DNA of 64,000 nucleotides from Dichetophora obliterata (taxonomy: Eukaryota > Arthropoda > Insecta > Diptera > Sciomyzidae), in NCBI GenBank assembly GCA_963920525.1, contig OY986439.1:20532819-20596818 (forward strand), written 5' to 3'. The notes beneath the pieces were generated by a model. That model made no database searches, had not been told where the DNA came from, and worked only from the letters and a program-made list of their open reading frames with translations. A program made the position numbers and the translations under genes. Positions 22,797 to 34,019 of this stretch are shown here, in pieces. How positions within the stretch are numbered: position 1 is the stretch's first letter; every line of letters begins with the position of its first letter.

Positions 22797-22985
22797 ATAC
22801 TAATTTCCAATTGTAAAGAAACACTTAAAAAAAGATTATTCAAATACTTATAATTATAATTGTAAAGAAAAACTTAAAAAAAGATTATTCAAATACTAAT
22901 TGTCAATTGTAAAGAAACACTTGGAAAAAGCTTATTTAAATACTAATTTCCAATTGTAAAAAACACTTGGATTAAGCTTATAGTA
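22797..22985 (+). repeat. Tandem repeat, about 57 bp, about 3.5 units
   Basis: Units read AATTTCCAATTGTAAAGAAA, then CACTT and A-rich sequence, then AGATTATTCAAATACT, drifting to CTTGGAAAAAGCTTATTTAA. They lie inside the TIR element at 22159 and grade into its subterminal TTCCAAG motifs. Confidence 0.75.
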
Positions 22986-23189
22986 AGGAATATTTTTCCA
23001 AGGGATCGTTTTCGTTTATTCTACAATTACCTGTAAGCATTTTCCAATAGTAATCGTAAGCTTTTTCCAAGCTTGATGCTTACGATTTTAAGCTTATTCC
23101 AAGCTTGTTTGGCTGATTGGGTTGAAACTAATGCGATTTAGTTATAATCTTGATTTATTTAAAACTAGTAAAAAATTATGTTCGACTCG

Positions 23190-23850
23190 GTTGAAGTTTA
23201 AATACCCCTACAAAGTTATGCATATTTTGACAGTTTGATGATGTTACTTCGTATAGCGGATGGGCATGGTGTGTATCCAATTTATCCAGAACTCAAATGT
23301 GGAACACAATTAAGATATTTAAGTTTATGTGTTAAATATGCTATTAAGATGGAAGTGAATGTTATTATTCTTATCATATGTGCATAATTTTAATTCATCA
23401 AATTAATTTTTGTGGAATTTTTGGTGACTTAACCATTTTTATATAGTTACTTTGTGGGGGAGGTAGGCGTGGTTTTAGAAATTGATTTAGAATATGATTT
23501 TAAAAATTTTAATTATATGGTTAATTTTTGCGACCAATTTTTGGTTTTCATGCGATTTTTACAAATTTCAAATATATATGTTGAACATTTTACTTCAAAG
23601 CTTATGCGCAAAATTTCATGGCGCTAGGTACTTAAATTTGTGTGGCAATTTTAGAGATTTTATTGATTCGAAAAGTAACTTTGTATGGGAGGTAGGCATG
23701 GTTTTCATCCGATTTTGCTTATTCTAGAATTTGATCTTAGTTTTTTTAATATAAGCACATATACCAAATTTCAATACGGACATGATGAAACGGACTCAGG
23801 AGGTGATGCTGATCTGGAATATATATACTTTCCACGCCTCCACGTCATAT
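23190..23850 (+). repeat. Degenerate duplicated stretch with GGAGGTAGGCGTGG modules
   Basis: Two similar parts (GTTACTTTGTGGGGGAGGTA at about 23445 and AGTAACTTTGTATGGGAGGT at about 23674) are each followed by GGYRTGGTTTT. The wording resembles the GGGCGTGG modules of the 3.2-4.9 kb repeat, so this may be an old relative. Confidence in that kinship is low. Confidence 0.35.
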
Positions 23851-23924
23851 GGAAATAGTCGATGAAAAATATTTTCGTGCGATCTCAATAAAGGAATTTA
23901 TTCAAACAAGTGTCAAATCATATA

Positions 23925-24062
23925 AGACTTAAGCAGTGGGTTGGTCACAGCTTAATCACACAAGACTACTGAAGATAGAAGTATAGCTCCTTCCGAAAAA
24001 GTCTGTCTAATCTACTTTGGGACTTACTCTATACAGAGTTTGGTTTTTGCCTTCTTCAAAAC
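23925..24062 (-). repeat. Dispersed repeat X copy 2
   Basis: It is the reverse complement of about 13920-14060: GGTCACAGCTTAATCACACA, AGACTACTGAAGA, TACAGAGTTTG and GCCTTCTTCAAAACTTAATC. Similarity is roughly three quarters by eye. No gene is present. Confidence 0.6.
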
Positions 24063-24220
24063 TTAATCGAAATATTTTTGTAAAATTCTTTTACCCTCTA
24101 ACACTTTTTATATGTGTTTTTTTTACATCTTAACAAAAAAATTTAAAAAAGTACTCTTGAACAGACTTAGGTTTCAGCTGATCAACGAAAGAGGTTCTTG
24201 AAAAATTTCACTAGGGCTAC

Positions 24221-24345
24221 CAGCTTTATTTTGCAATACCAAACAATACTTTTTTCTATACAACATTCTATTGTTTCTGGTGTCTTGCTTGTCGTTGGTT
24301 TGCATTTTTGTGATACAAAATTAGGCGGTTAGTCCTTTTGGACAA
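24221..24345. mobile_element. Short palindromic MITE, GCTTTATTTTG family, copy 1
   Basis: CAGCTTTATTTTGCAATACC on the left faces an inverse ATACAAAATTA on the right. The centre carries TGTTTCTGGTGTCTTGCTTG and CGTTGGT, as in the copy at 37224. It is diverged. Confidence 0.5.
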
Positions 24346-24671
24346 TAATTCTTCAGCTCATATCTATGGAGAAAATGGATAAAAAAAATTATAAATTGAT
24401 AATAAAAAATAGGAAAAAAGCTTAATGTTGATTTATTATGATTTAAATACTTTCATTAAATGATTTAAATAAAAAAAAATCTTAATTTAAAAACTTTCGA
24501 AATTTTATTTCACTTTTCAGAACATTTCGCAATAAATATTTTAAAAAATATTTCTCCTAAACTTTCATTATAGGTCATTTGAGAAGTATAATTTGTTTCT
24601 TTTTTTTAATTCAAAGACATATATTTTATAAAAACGTGCACCTACTAAAAAATTATTTTTTGAGCCTTAAT

Positions 24672-25327
24672 CCACATATCGGTAGTAACTCCAAAGTCAC
24701 AGCATGCAGTTATAATATTTTCAGCCAAACGTACGACTCCTTCTAGCTTTCGTGCCAAGTTTTTTTTCCACAGTAACAATAAGGGTATTCAGAGGTAGTT
24801 TTTATATAGTGTTAGCTTGTTGATATCAAGGATACTTTTTTAAACCTTGTTTATTAAAATGCGTTAGTTTAAAAAAAGACTTAGAAAGGATGCTAATGGG
24901 TTAACCAGTTCTAAAATATCACTTTTCAGAACATTTCCCTAAATCCACATATCGGTAGTAACTCTAAAGTCACAGCATGCAGTTATAATATTTTCAGCCA
25001 AACGTACGACTCCTTCTAGCTTTCGTGCCGAGGTTTTTTTTCCACAGTAACAATAAGGGTATTCAGAGGTAGTTTTTATATAGTGTTAGCTTGTTGATAT
25101 TAAGGATACTTTTTTAAACCTTGTTTATTAAAAAGCGTTAGTTTAAAAAAAGACTTAGAAGGGATGCTAATGGGTTAACCAGTTCTACAATATCACTTTT
25201 CAGAACATTTCCCTAAATCCACATATCGGTAGTAACTCCAAAGTCACAGCATGCAGTTATAATATTTTCAGCCAAACGTACGACTCCTTCTAGCTTTCGT
25301 GCCAAGTTTTTTTCCAGAGTAACAATA
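24672..25327 (+). repeat. 273-bp tandem repeat
   Basis: CCACATATCGGTAGTAACTC begins units at 24672, 24945 and 25219, so the period is 273-274 bp. About 2.4 units lie before the MITE at 25328, and they differ by only a few bases. Each complete unit includes AAGGGTATTCAGAGGTAG, the left terminus of that MITE. A diverged CACTTTTCAGAACATTTC at 24511 may mark an older unit. Confidence 0.85.
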
Positions 25328-25645
25328 AGGGTATTCGGAGGTAGTTTTTATATAAAGTTAGCTTGTTGATATATTAATGTATGTTTGAACGTATTCATTA
25401 AATTATTTTGCTACACCTACACTTCCGTCAAAATTACGTCAAAATTACGTCAAAATTACGTCAAAATGAGATAGAAGCTGACAACAAAAATATTCAGCAC
25501 CGTAGCAACACTCATAACAATAGGGTCGAGGTATTATTAGAGGATTTGTTGAAATGTGACAAGACGTGTATTTTGTTATTGTTTTGTTGAAACAATCAAC
25601 ACTTCAGCAATCCAACACTGTAACAAGACAACCTCTGAATACCCT
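25328..25645. mobile_element. MITE with AGGGTATTC ends flanked by TA
   Basis: The left AGGGTATTCGGAGGTAG is inverted on the right (CCTCTGAATACCCT). TA lies on each side (25326-25327, 25646-25647), as for Tc1/mariner-type elements. It contains four CGTCAAAATTA repeats (about 25426-25465). It is non-coding. Confidence 0.6.
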
Positions 25646-25648
25646 TAA

Positions 25649-27880
25649 TGTGTTAAAAATTTAAGTCATAAAATTGACATTTTTAAGTGTTTTTCATGTT
25701 AAAAAGTAACAGAAAAATTTGATAAAATTAGTAGAGCAGAAGGAAACTTAAAGCATTTTTATAACTCAAAGCGACTAAATAAAATATTTTTATTTAATTT
25801 ATTTATAGCACTGCCATGGCTATAAAAATACCAATTGTCGATATTAAGCCGCCCTAATTGTCAGTTTAAGTCACAAACCTCCGTTTAACACACTTGAAGC
25901 TTTTATACTTTATATTGATGTTTAAAAAAAAAACCTTAAGTCTATTTTGATGGCAACATATATTTGGCGCCTTACAAGCTTAAGCATTAACCTTTCATAT
26001 GGCAGATGGTAAAGAAAAATCAAAAAACCCACACCAACGACGAATAGCAAAAATAAAATTATGTCATTTTCCTCTTAATAGCTTTACAGTTAGCTAGCTG
26101 TAACATAAGTATGGGTGGCATTAAAATCACAAATGAACGCATGTTTGCACACGTCAAACGTTTTTAAGAGACAGCGACTTACAACCAAAAAACAACAACC
26201 AATATCATGTACATAGCTGCCGCGCATGTCCGTTGGAATCCTGGTAAAAGATTTGATTGACACACACATACCGAAACGTACGACAACAGGAGCAAAGCTT
26301 TAAAGCCCACGCTACTCAAGCAACTCAAGTTCGCACTTGGAACGCGCATCTCACTTCAGCGTCAGCCTCAGCTTCAGCTACAGCATCAGCATCAATTATT
26401 TTTGTGTACTCAGGTGTTTGCTGAACGTGTTCGTTGAGCGGACCTGCCTTTTCCACGTTCCTTTTCCTGGCTTTCGTTCGCCTTGCCTTTCTTTAATGTT
26501 TTTATGCCTTCAACTCCAGAGCCAAAGCCTGTGTTTGCTGCTGCATAACGACGATGCTTTAAAGTGTGGGCTTCTGGTGTTTGCGCAGCCTCAACTTTCT
26601 CAACTGCTTGACTACTGTTTTAAAATATTTTTTTTTTTTAAATTTTATTGAGCTTTATTTTAATTTTTTATTTTAACAACTTGTCTGCTATTGCTGCAAC
26701 ATGTTGCAAAGTGGCAAACATTAATTTGCTTTTTCTGTTCTTCTTTTTTTTTATTAATATTATTTTATTACCACTTTTGTTTTGCTCGTTGTTCTGAGCA
26801 ACGTGTTAAAATAACCAACATATTCATTCTTCCATGCAATAGCATAAGTTATTAATTTTGCCTAGTTGGCAACCCTGGTAAAGCTGCTTCTGCTGCTGCT
26901 ACAACAGACCTCCATGCATTGCAAAGTCATAAGAAATTTTAAATTATGTTAAAAGTAATTTTCTGCTTCAGTAGCAGAGTTGCAGGAAATTCTTTTGATT
27001 TACAACAATTGGCGATCGCTTGGTACAGCAGCTTTAGCTACGACTTCAGCTGGTGGTCATCTGCGTCGGGAGAGTCATAAAATTAGTCTAGTTGTTGTGA
27101 GAAAACTTGTAGTTGAACAATAAAAGTTGTGCGAATAAAGAAGGTGCTGCAATTTTATCATCAAGTTTTTATATAAATTCTACAACATCAATAAGATAGT
27201 TTTGTTCGGAGTTTGTCGTAGAAGGTCTATTAAATATTAACTGTTTTTATACAAAAATTGTTATTTTATTTCTTTCGTTTGTAGTGTGTGATTTTTTTTA
27301 ACCTTATTTTGGACGATTGTACACTTACTTTTTTGTTCGTTTAAAGAAGTTTCGCAGCAAATTTGGTTTTTAAATGTTTAATAAAAGAGTTGATTTTTTT
27401 GCAAGAAACTTTAGATAAATTTAGGGGCATTAATTCTGGTACAACAATCTTTAGAAATTTCGAAAATCTTAATCTTGAAAAAAATTATAAAATATAGGTG
27501 ATTTCTAAAAATGTCATCATCAAAAAAATGTGTATTGAATACATCATAAATTCATTTTTTTAAAGTATAGATTGCGTATATTCTTAAAGTCAAAGCATTA
27601 TGTTACTTGAGACATAGTTCTTTTTATATATCAAATAATTACTTTTCTGGAAAATTTTACTTGAAAATCGTGTCTAAAATAATGATGACTAAACATAAAA
27701 ACTAGAAGTCTAAAAATGCTTAAAATAAAAATTTAGTATTAAATTAAAAAGTTTATGAATTCATAATTAAGGTTTCATAATTAAAAGATCTTATTCATAA
27801 TTATTTATTAAAAAAAAATTAATTACTATATAATTTAATTACTATAAAAAATTATGACTAAAGTCATCTAAGTGATTGTA
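25649..27880. other. Gene-like but unassigned stretch
   Basis: Less AT-rich DNA at 26.0-27.1 kb includes CAG-rich triplets (26350-26395, 26880-26905) and a CTTTAAAGCCCACGCT stretch partly inverse to TTTAAAGTGTGGGCTT at 26560. GTTGGCAACCCTG near 26868 resembles hAT right ends, but I find no matching left end. No coding exon is recognised; the frame at 26337-26651 lacks motifs. Confidence 0.35.
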
Positions 27881-27892
27881 TTTACATAGTTA

Positions 27893-27950
27893 TTGTTGTT
27901 GTTGCCTTCTTAAAAACTTACTTGATGTAAAGCCCGCAAAAAAATTAGCG
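27893..27950 (-). repeat. Dispersed repeat X copy 3 (fragment)
   Basis: (GTT)n followed by GCCTTCTTAAAAACTTACTT and GATGTAAAGC is the inverse of 13872-13930. Confidence 0.55.
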
Positions 27951-28141
27951 AATTCAAATTCCAAATTCCAGTTCAAAAAATAATGAAAAATATTTGTAAT
28001 GAAAAAGATCCATTCCCTTTAGATATGAAACTTATTACCAAAAAAAATAAGATCTTTGAATGCTTAAATATTTATTAGTTAATCTTGAAAAGGTTTTAAA
28101 TAAAAAAATTCAATTTTATTTAATGATTCGGGTAGATTAAT

Positions 28142-28323
28142 GACCTTATTTTGTACATCGAACGCAGTCACTTTGTTTAGATTTATTATCTGGCAACATA
28201 TTTTAAAGGAACATGTCAGTAAGAGAGAGAGAGGGTTTTCTCTAATTCATATTGAAATGGAATTGATTGCCAGACAAAGAAAACTCAAGTCAAGTGATTG
28301 CATGCGCTCTACAAAATAAGGCC
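28142..28323. mobile_element. Short MITE with GACCTTATTTTGTA ends
   Basis: The left GACCTTATTTTGTACATCG and the right inverse (GGCCTTATTTTGTAGAGCG) pair with few mismatches. The interior of 182 bp is non-coding, with a GAGA run near 28226. The TTATTTTGT core is shared with the palindromes at 24.2 and 37.2 kb. Confidence 0.6.
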
Positions 28324-28499
28324 ATAAATATGTTCAAAGAGATTGTTGAAATATTATGATAACACACCATCCTGCCATGCCCATCATTTCATACGGAGTA
28401 GAATATTGTAGAAGGAATATTGTAAAAAATTCTCCGTAGCATATATTAAAGGCGAAATACATTTTAAAAATAGTCAAAAGAGTAATAGAAAACAGTAGT

Positions 28500-28980
28500 A
28501 CAATTATGCATATTAAACTATTCGATTATACCAAATCCATCATTCTATATCATCGTATCATATCTTTATACGATCACAACATCATAACATATCATTATTA
28601 TATACTAAGTACAAATTTAAAGTAAATATATTAGTCACAAATAGTAGCATGAATAGAAGTGGAAAATAGTAGTATGTATAAATAGTAGTAAGGAACATTG
28701 GTAGAAAAAATTATAAATATACATATCATACCATCATATAAAAAGTATCATATCACACCATCATAAAGTAGCTTTATTCCATACGTATTATAAAATATTA
28801 GAAGCATTAATTGTAATTAATGGTACAACATGCAGTAGGAATAGTAGTAGAAAATTTGAATACAAATAGTATTAAAAATAGTAGTGGAAAATAGTACGAT
28901 AAATAGTAGTAGAAAATAGTAGCAAATATGTTAAAAGAAAATAGTAGTAGAAATATATATCTGTGTCATTTTAAAATAAC
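28500..28980 (+). repeat. GTA/ATA-rich degenerate simple repeat
   Basis: The stretch holds many AGTAGTA / AAATAGTAGTAG and CATATCATA motifs. It has no coding value. It borders SINE-B copy 2, whose head has itself gained extra GTAGAGTAG units. Confidence 0.7.
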
Positions 28981-28993
28981 ATCTTAAGTCGAC

Positions 28994-29130
28994 TGGCGGC
29001 CGTAGAGTAGTAAGTAGAGTAGGTAGTGGTAGAGTGCCTAGTGTGTAGAGTGCGTGACCCCTAAGCTAAAGAATCGCGGTAGCCAGAGATCAATTCCCAA
29101 CTCAGAAAGAACGCTTTTTCAATTGAAGCG
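28994..29130 (+). mobile_element. SINE-B copy 2, head with internal expansion
   Basis: TGGCGGCCGTAGAGTAG opens the head. About 40 extra bases of GTAG-type repeats precede TGTAGAGTGCGTGACCCC, and the B-box (ATCAATTCCCAACTCAG) and the ACGCTTTTTCAATTGAA junction follow. The body is missing or diverged. Confidence 0.65.
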
Positions 29131-29397
29131 CTTGTTGCAAGAATATGATAAGCCACACAAAAAAATATTTTGAAATAATCGACTCTTAAGTTTTAAAAAA
29201 ATGTATTTTTGTTGGAAAGAAATGGAATTGATCACGGAAACTTTAACAAATAGGTTTGAAAATTATTAAGAAATAGCCAAAGTTTCTTTAATCGTTGTTG
29301 GTCCTTTAATCCTTTAATCCTTTTCTTTCTAAAATTCAACGGAGCAACACGTCTTCCCTGCGAGTTGAACATAATTTCAACCATTAGACGTTGGAAT

Positions 29398-31352
29398 CAG
29401 GGTTGCCACTTGTAAAAAAATTTGATACCAAAATTTGATCAAAATAAACCAAAATTAAATAAAAATTAATTAAATGAACAAACATTTTTTTAAAGTAAGA
29501 AAATCAATAAAATTATAATTTTTGTTAATAAAAAAATGTATTCAACATTGAAATACTTAAAATTAATAAACAGAAATAGTGGTAAAATAAATTAAGTAAT
29601 ATTATTAAGTATTACATTTTTCGTGTTTAGAATTTCTTATTTTTAATAATTTAAAATCACAAAATAAGTAAAATTCATAAACTCATATACTTATAAAAGT
29701 GAGACGTACATCTTTTTTATTTGAATTAGATAAAAACATATATAGAAAAAGTACAACTTTTTTCTTGTTTAATGTTTATTTTTTATATTAATATAAAAAT
29801 CACAAATTAGTAGTAAATTCAGGTAAACGTAATTTTTTGGTCACAAAACAAAACCATTAAATTAATGGTATAAAAATACGATCCTTATCTTTTTTATTTG
29901 AAATAAGAAGGAACTAAAAGAAAATACCGCATTCATTGGCAATGAATATTGATTTTAAGAAAGTAAATTAAGTTTCCTCAAGTTTAAATTTTAATCATTT
30001 TTTAATAAATAAAAATCAGAAACAATACAGTTCGTTTGTTTTATAGAATATCAATTCTTACTACGGGCACTGATTTTAAATAAAAGGAAACTTTTTCACC
30101 ATCACCTCAAGTTAAGGAGTTATGAAAAAATATGATATACAGTTCTTTTTTCAATAACTGCTCCTAAGCGCAAACTCTTACAAAGTATTTAAAGCTTTTG
30201 CTGATATCTTTTTACGTTTTAGAAAAACATATTGTGAAAGAAACGAAAATTTTATTAAATTTATTCAAAGCAATTTTAAGCGGATGCAAAACCCTAATTT
30301 TTCAGTAAGCTACTTAAGAAATTTTTCCTATAAATTTTTCATGTAATCAATTTTCGTTATTTCAAAATATATCTGGAATTATCCACAATATCTGCAAAGA
30401 TCAAATTAAGGCTTAGACTTCAAAGACAAAAGATATTTTTATGATTCAGACATTTCACGTTATTTTTTTCATTATGAAAAAGTTTTAAAATTTATGATTT
30501 CCAAGGCAATTATCTTCAAAACAAAAGCTGAAAAAAAATTGATTACAAAAATGTTTAGACCTAATCAGCCGTATTATGAATAACTTTTTAAGTGGAATTG
30601 AAAAAGAGAGTTTTCATTATTAAGATAAACTTCAAGAACATTCACGAAACTTAACAAGAAGCATAATATTCTGGAAAAAATAACTTCAAAATGTCCAAAA
30701 TGTTCTAGAGCTTTATCTTAAAAATAAAAACTCCCTTTTCCGATTCCGCGTGAAAAATTAAGCATGATATAGCCGAATATTTCCTAATCAAAGCTGTCAA
30801 ATACGATCGAAATTGAATGATTCAGCTTAGAGATATTATGCTGTTAGAACATAACAGGTTTTTACATTTTTGCCTGTTACTCCTTAGCTAGAGCTGATGA
30901 CGAAAAAAATCTCAATTTTAAACCTAAAAATCTTCTTCTGGTGACCACACATAATGAGGCTTGTCTCTCATTTCGCAGATTTCCTTTGAAATCATTATGC
31001 TATTTATTGTATTAAAACCCAACTTGTTTTGTAGCTTCGTTTTTATAAGAGACTTCTTTGTTAACGTTAAATTTCAAAATTGGAATATTTTGACATTTTC
31101 TTTCGACATGATTCGCAATATTTTCAGATGATGCGTTCGGAAAACTTAGAGAAATGTTCAATACAAAACATAAAGTTTATGCTGAACTAAAAAATGTTTA
31201 ATGTAATATTAAATTAAAATGTATAAATGTAAATCTTGCAAACTGATTATGTTGAAGGAAAAAAGTTACCAAAACTATAAAAAAATTACCAAATTACCAA
31301 GTCAAAAATTATCTACCAAATTTGGTAATTAATTACCAAACTGGCAACCCTG
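29398..31352. mobile_element. hAT element relic, 1955 bp, perfect 8-bp duplication
   Basis: The ends CAGGGTTGCCACTTG and CAAACTGGCAACCCTG are inverted repeats. The flanks are GTTGGAAT at 29390-29397 and 31353-31360, identical. Subterminal ACCAAAATTTGATC / TACCAAATTTGGTA motifs repeat. The length approaches that of small autonomous hATs, but no frame longer than about 50 codons remains and no transposase motif can be read. It is either a decayed copy or a long non-autonomous one. Confidence 0.85.
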
Positions 31353-31360
31353 GTTGGAAT

Positions 31361-32087
31361 GCATACTTTAATGCGTGTTCAAAAATATCTCCGGCCACGT
31401 GCTTGTGGTATTAAGTCTGTGAAATTCAAAATGGCCGGCAACATGTCTTGAAAAAACACAAGTAAAATTGAGTAAATACTGAATTCAATATTTTTCCTTC
31501 GCTATGGACTTCAGCTGCTAATTCATCTCAGCAGTGATGCAGCTGAAAATTTCTCGATATGAAGGCTGAGCACATCCTTGGTCACAATCTACATTGGCTT
31601 AAGTTTCTGAAAATGGCATTACACATTCTTTTATCAGTGACTCATTTATAGCACGTTTTTAAAGGACAGATGTTACTGTATGCCATATAATTGACTTTCA
31701 TATCGCAGCAACTTAAATGCAGCTTTAACCAAGCTCTTGGTGCTAGCTCTGAACCGCCTTGTGTTTGTCCCCAGAATTATTAGCCTACTTTTATTATAAA
31801 CGCACAAGATATGGACTTTCAACACAAATCGTAATTTCAAGTGTATTTGTGTGCTTTGATCTGCTGAGAATAAACTTGATTTGTATTTTTCGTTTATTTG
31901 TTTAAAGATCCTTTGATATACCCAATTCTTGAAACCTTCAAAATTTGAATATTGAGTGACCATTTTGTATTAAAAGAAAACGTTAATAAAATTGAATTGG
32001 TAATGCATAAAATAATGTATTCAGCATAAAAAACTAAATTTTTAAAATCATGTGGTTTATCTTTTTATTGCAATAAGCCCTTCATTT
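31361..32087. other. Stretch with one unrecognised minus-strand frame
   Basis: A 96-codon frame with ATG runs from 31963 to 31673 on the minus strand (MVTQYSNFEGFKNWVYQRIF and onward). It is basic, with no signal, repeat or recognised domain. Its neighbours are transposons and nothing supports expression. A chance frame is likely. Confidence 0.2.
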
Positions 32088-32335
32088 AAATTAATTTCTC
32101 TGTTCGGTCGTCATCACCTCTATGCAGACAATGGCAAACCTCAGAGAGTAAAAAAAATGCCATGTAAAGCTATTTGAGAACATAAGCTGTTCGTAGTCAG
32201 CATTAAACTCGTAGGTCCAGTTCTCGATCATTAGTGTTCAAAAATGTATTTACACGCGCAACACAATTTATCAATAGAAGCTCGGTCAAAGTCCTTTCTA
32301 GGGCTGAAATTTCCAATTTTTTTTTTTATTTTTTT
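32088..32335 (+). mobile_element. SINE-B copy 3 (headless body)
   Basis: It matches 62400-62630: GGTCGTCATCACC, ACAATGGCAAACCTCAGAGA, AACATAAGCTGTTCG, CTCGTAGGTCCAGTTCTC, CACGCGCAACACAATT, then a T-rich end. The tRNA-like head is missing, as expected from 5' truncation during target-primed insertion. Confidence 0.75.
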
Positions 32336-32777
32336 AAGTCGACTTAAAGCAGATGAGGTAAAATGAAAAGGTGAAATGAGGAGGGAGACGTTTAATTACA
32401 CGGAGAAAAATATACCCTTAGAATCCTTTTTTTGTCCTTTAATAGTGAAAATTTGTGCAAAAGAAATTTCATCAAATTTGCCCATACTATAAGACATCAT
32501 CTCTTACCATGAAAAACCATCAATGATCATCATATCATGATCATAAGATACATTCAAATTTATATGAATTTTACTAAAGTGTTTCTGAAATGTCGTTTCC
32601 CTCCCTTCCCCGCTCATATGAAAGATACTTGCATAAAAATTGTGAAACGCCAAAAATAGACAACACTTTTCCTAAACTGGATGAGCTCCAGTTAAAATTT
32701 TGTTTTTCGGGCCCTCTGAGTTACCCGAAAATTACTACAAAATGCTATCCCCATGTAAAATAAATTTTTCAATAACT

Positions 32778-33925
32778 GTCAATTTGGTTTCAGGCAGGAA
32801 CTGAAGATGTTCTCTTGAAATTTTGTACTTACATCTATAATTCCATAAATAAAAACAAGGTATCTGCAGCACTTGTAGACATTACAAAAGCATTTGACAC
32901 AGTTGACCATAATATACTATCATGGAAATTGGAAAAAAGTGTTTTCATAAGCAATATTTATAAATAGCTTACCTCTTACCTTTCAAAAAGAATACAAAGA
33001 GTTAAAGTAAAAAATTAGTACAGAAATTTCATTGATATTAACATAGGTGTCCAACAGGGATCGGAACTAGGTCCGATTTTGTTTTTAATATATATATATT
33101 TTCCTTGTTTTCGCAGAATCTACGTAGTAATTCTATTGCTTTTGCAGACGATATAGCTTGCACCTATTCATGTGATTCTCTTCATAACTTAACTATAGCT
33201 ATTAATAATTATCTAAGAGAGCTTAGACACTGTTTTATAACGCATAAGTTGGTTTTAAGTGAGAAAACAAAAATTATGCTTTATAATATAGCTCGTAAGG
33301 ACGTAAGCATAGCAAATTTTAATTATCATAGTGCGATTTTTTTAAAATCATGGACCGATAATAACAAATATTTTCGATATTTCTATTCAAAAATTCAGAT
33401 GGAAAGAATTAGTCTATTCAATATTTGAATATAGCAATGTGATGCTTATTAGCGAAGGAATAATAATCTTTAATGATTTTAATTTTTATAATTTTTTTAA
33501 AAAAGTCAATATATAATCGTTATTTGTTGACAAATTTTATTTTGATCAAAAGTAGGAGTTAAAATTTTACTTTTATCTTTTCTATTAAAAATAAGAGTTA
33601 AAATTATAACTATTTGTAATCATTCTCGCACTGTAAGCATTCTTCCTCTGTGCAAAGAACTAAAAATATTGCCTCTTCAACATTTATATTGCTTTCGAGC
33701 ACTAAAAATGTTCTTTAATAGATCTGGGCAACTTATTGATAGAAGTAATTTGAATTTTTAGTTAAGGTCTTCTAATCACAATCTCTCGTTACACCACAAA
33801 GCCTGCAACACTTTCTGCGGTTCTATTCTTCGACTGCCCCTAGGTTGTTAAACAATTTACCTTATGACATCAGGTGTAGAAGCATAAAATCTCGTATACT
33901 TGCAGATGTAAAAACTTGACTATTT
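32778..33925 (+). pseudogene. Decayed CR1-group LINE reverse transcriptase
   Basis: Reading with frame changes, the plus strand shows QFGFRQGTEDVLLKF, the motif-A region ALVDITKAFDTVDHNIL (about 32870-32915), SYLSKRIQRVKV, motif B VQQGSELGPILFL (about 33050-33093; the usual P is Q) and motif C AFADDIA (about 33138-33158). A C-terminal part at 33630-33925 encodes LKILPLQHLYCFRALKMFFN and, in another frame, LLNNLPYDIRC. Stops and shifts are frequent (for example TAG at about 32966 and TAG at about 33016). The endonuclease part is absent. The motif set fits the CR1/Kiri/Daphne group. It is dead. Confidence 0.8.
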
Positions 33926-34019
33926 AACTTAAGCTATTGTGGTATTAATGTTATACTTTATGTTACGGAAGTGTAATAACCAAGGCTAGGATTTCGATGA
34001 CATGTCATCTTTTTTCTGC

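Larger units (their letters stand above)
22159..23121. mobile_element. TIR element with CCCAATCAGCC ends, interrupted by SINE-A
   Basis: CCCAATCAGCC at the left is inverted at the right (GGCTGATTGGG). Subterminal TTTTCCAAGC, AAGCTTA and CTTGG motifs repeat in both orientations. The element of about 960 bp (about 760 without the SINE at 22430) has no transposase frame. No target duplication is clear. Confidence 0.65.

Noticed and set aside
24672..25327. CRISPR-like array
   Set aside because: The units are 273 bp and fully repeated, with no short repeat/variable spacer pattern. The DNA is clearly eukaryotic.
31673..31963. 96-codon minus-strand frame as a gene
   Set aside because: It has an ATG but no recognisable motif, no splice or promoter context and lies among transposon relics. 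It is kept only as a note in the stretch description.
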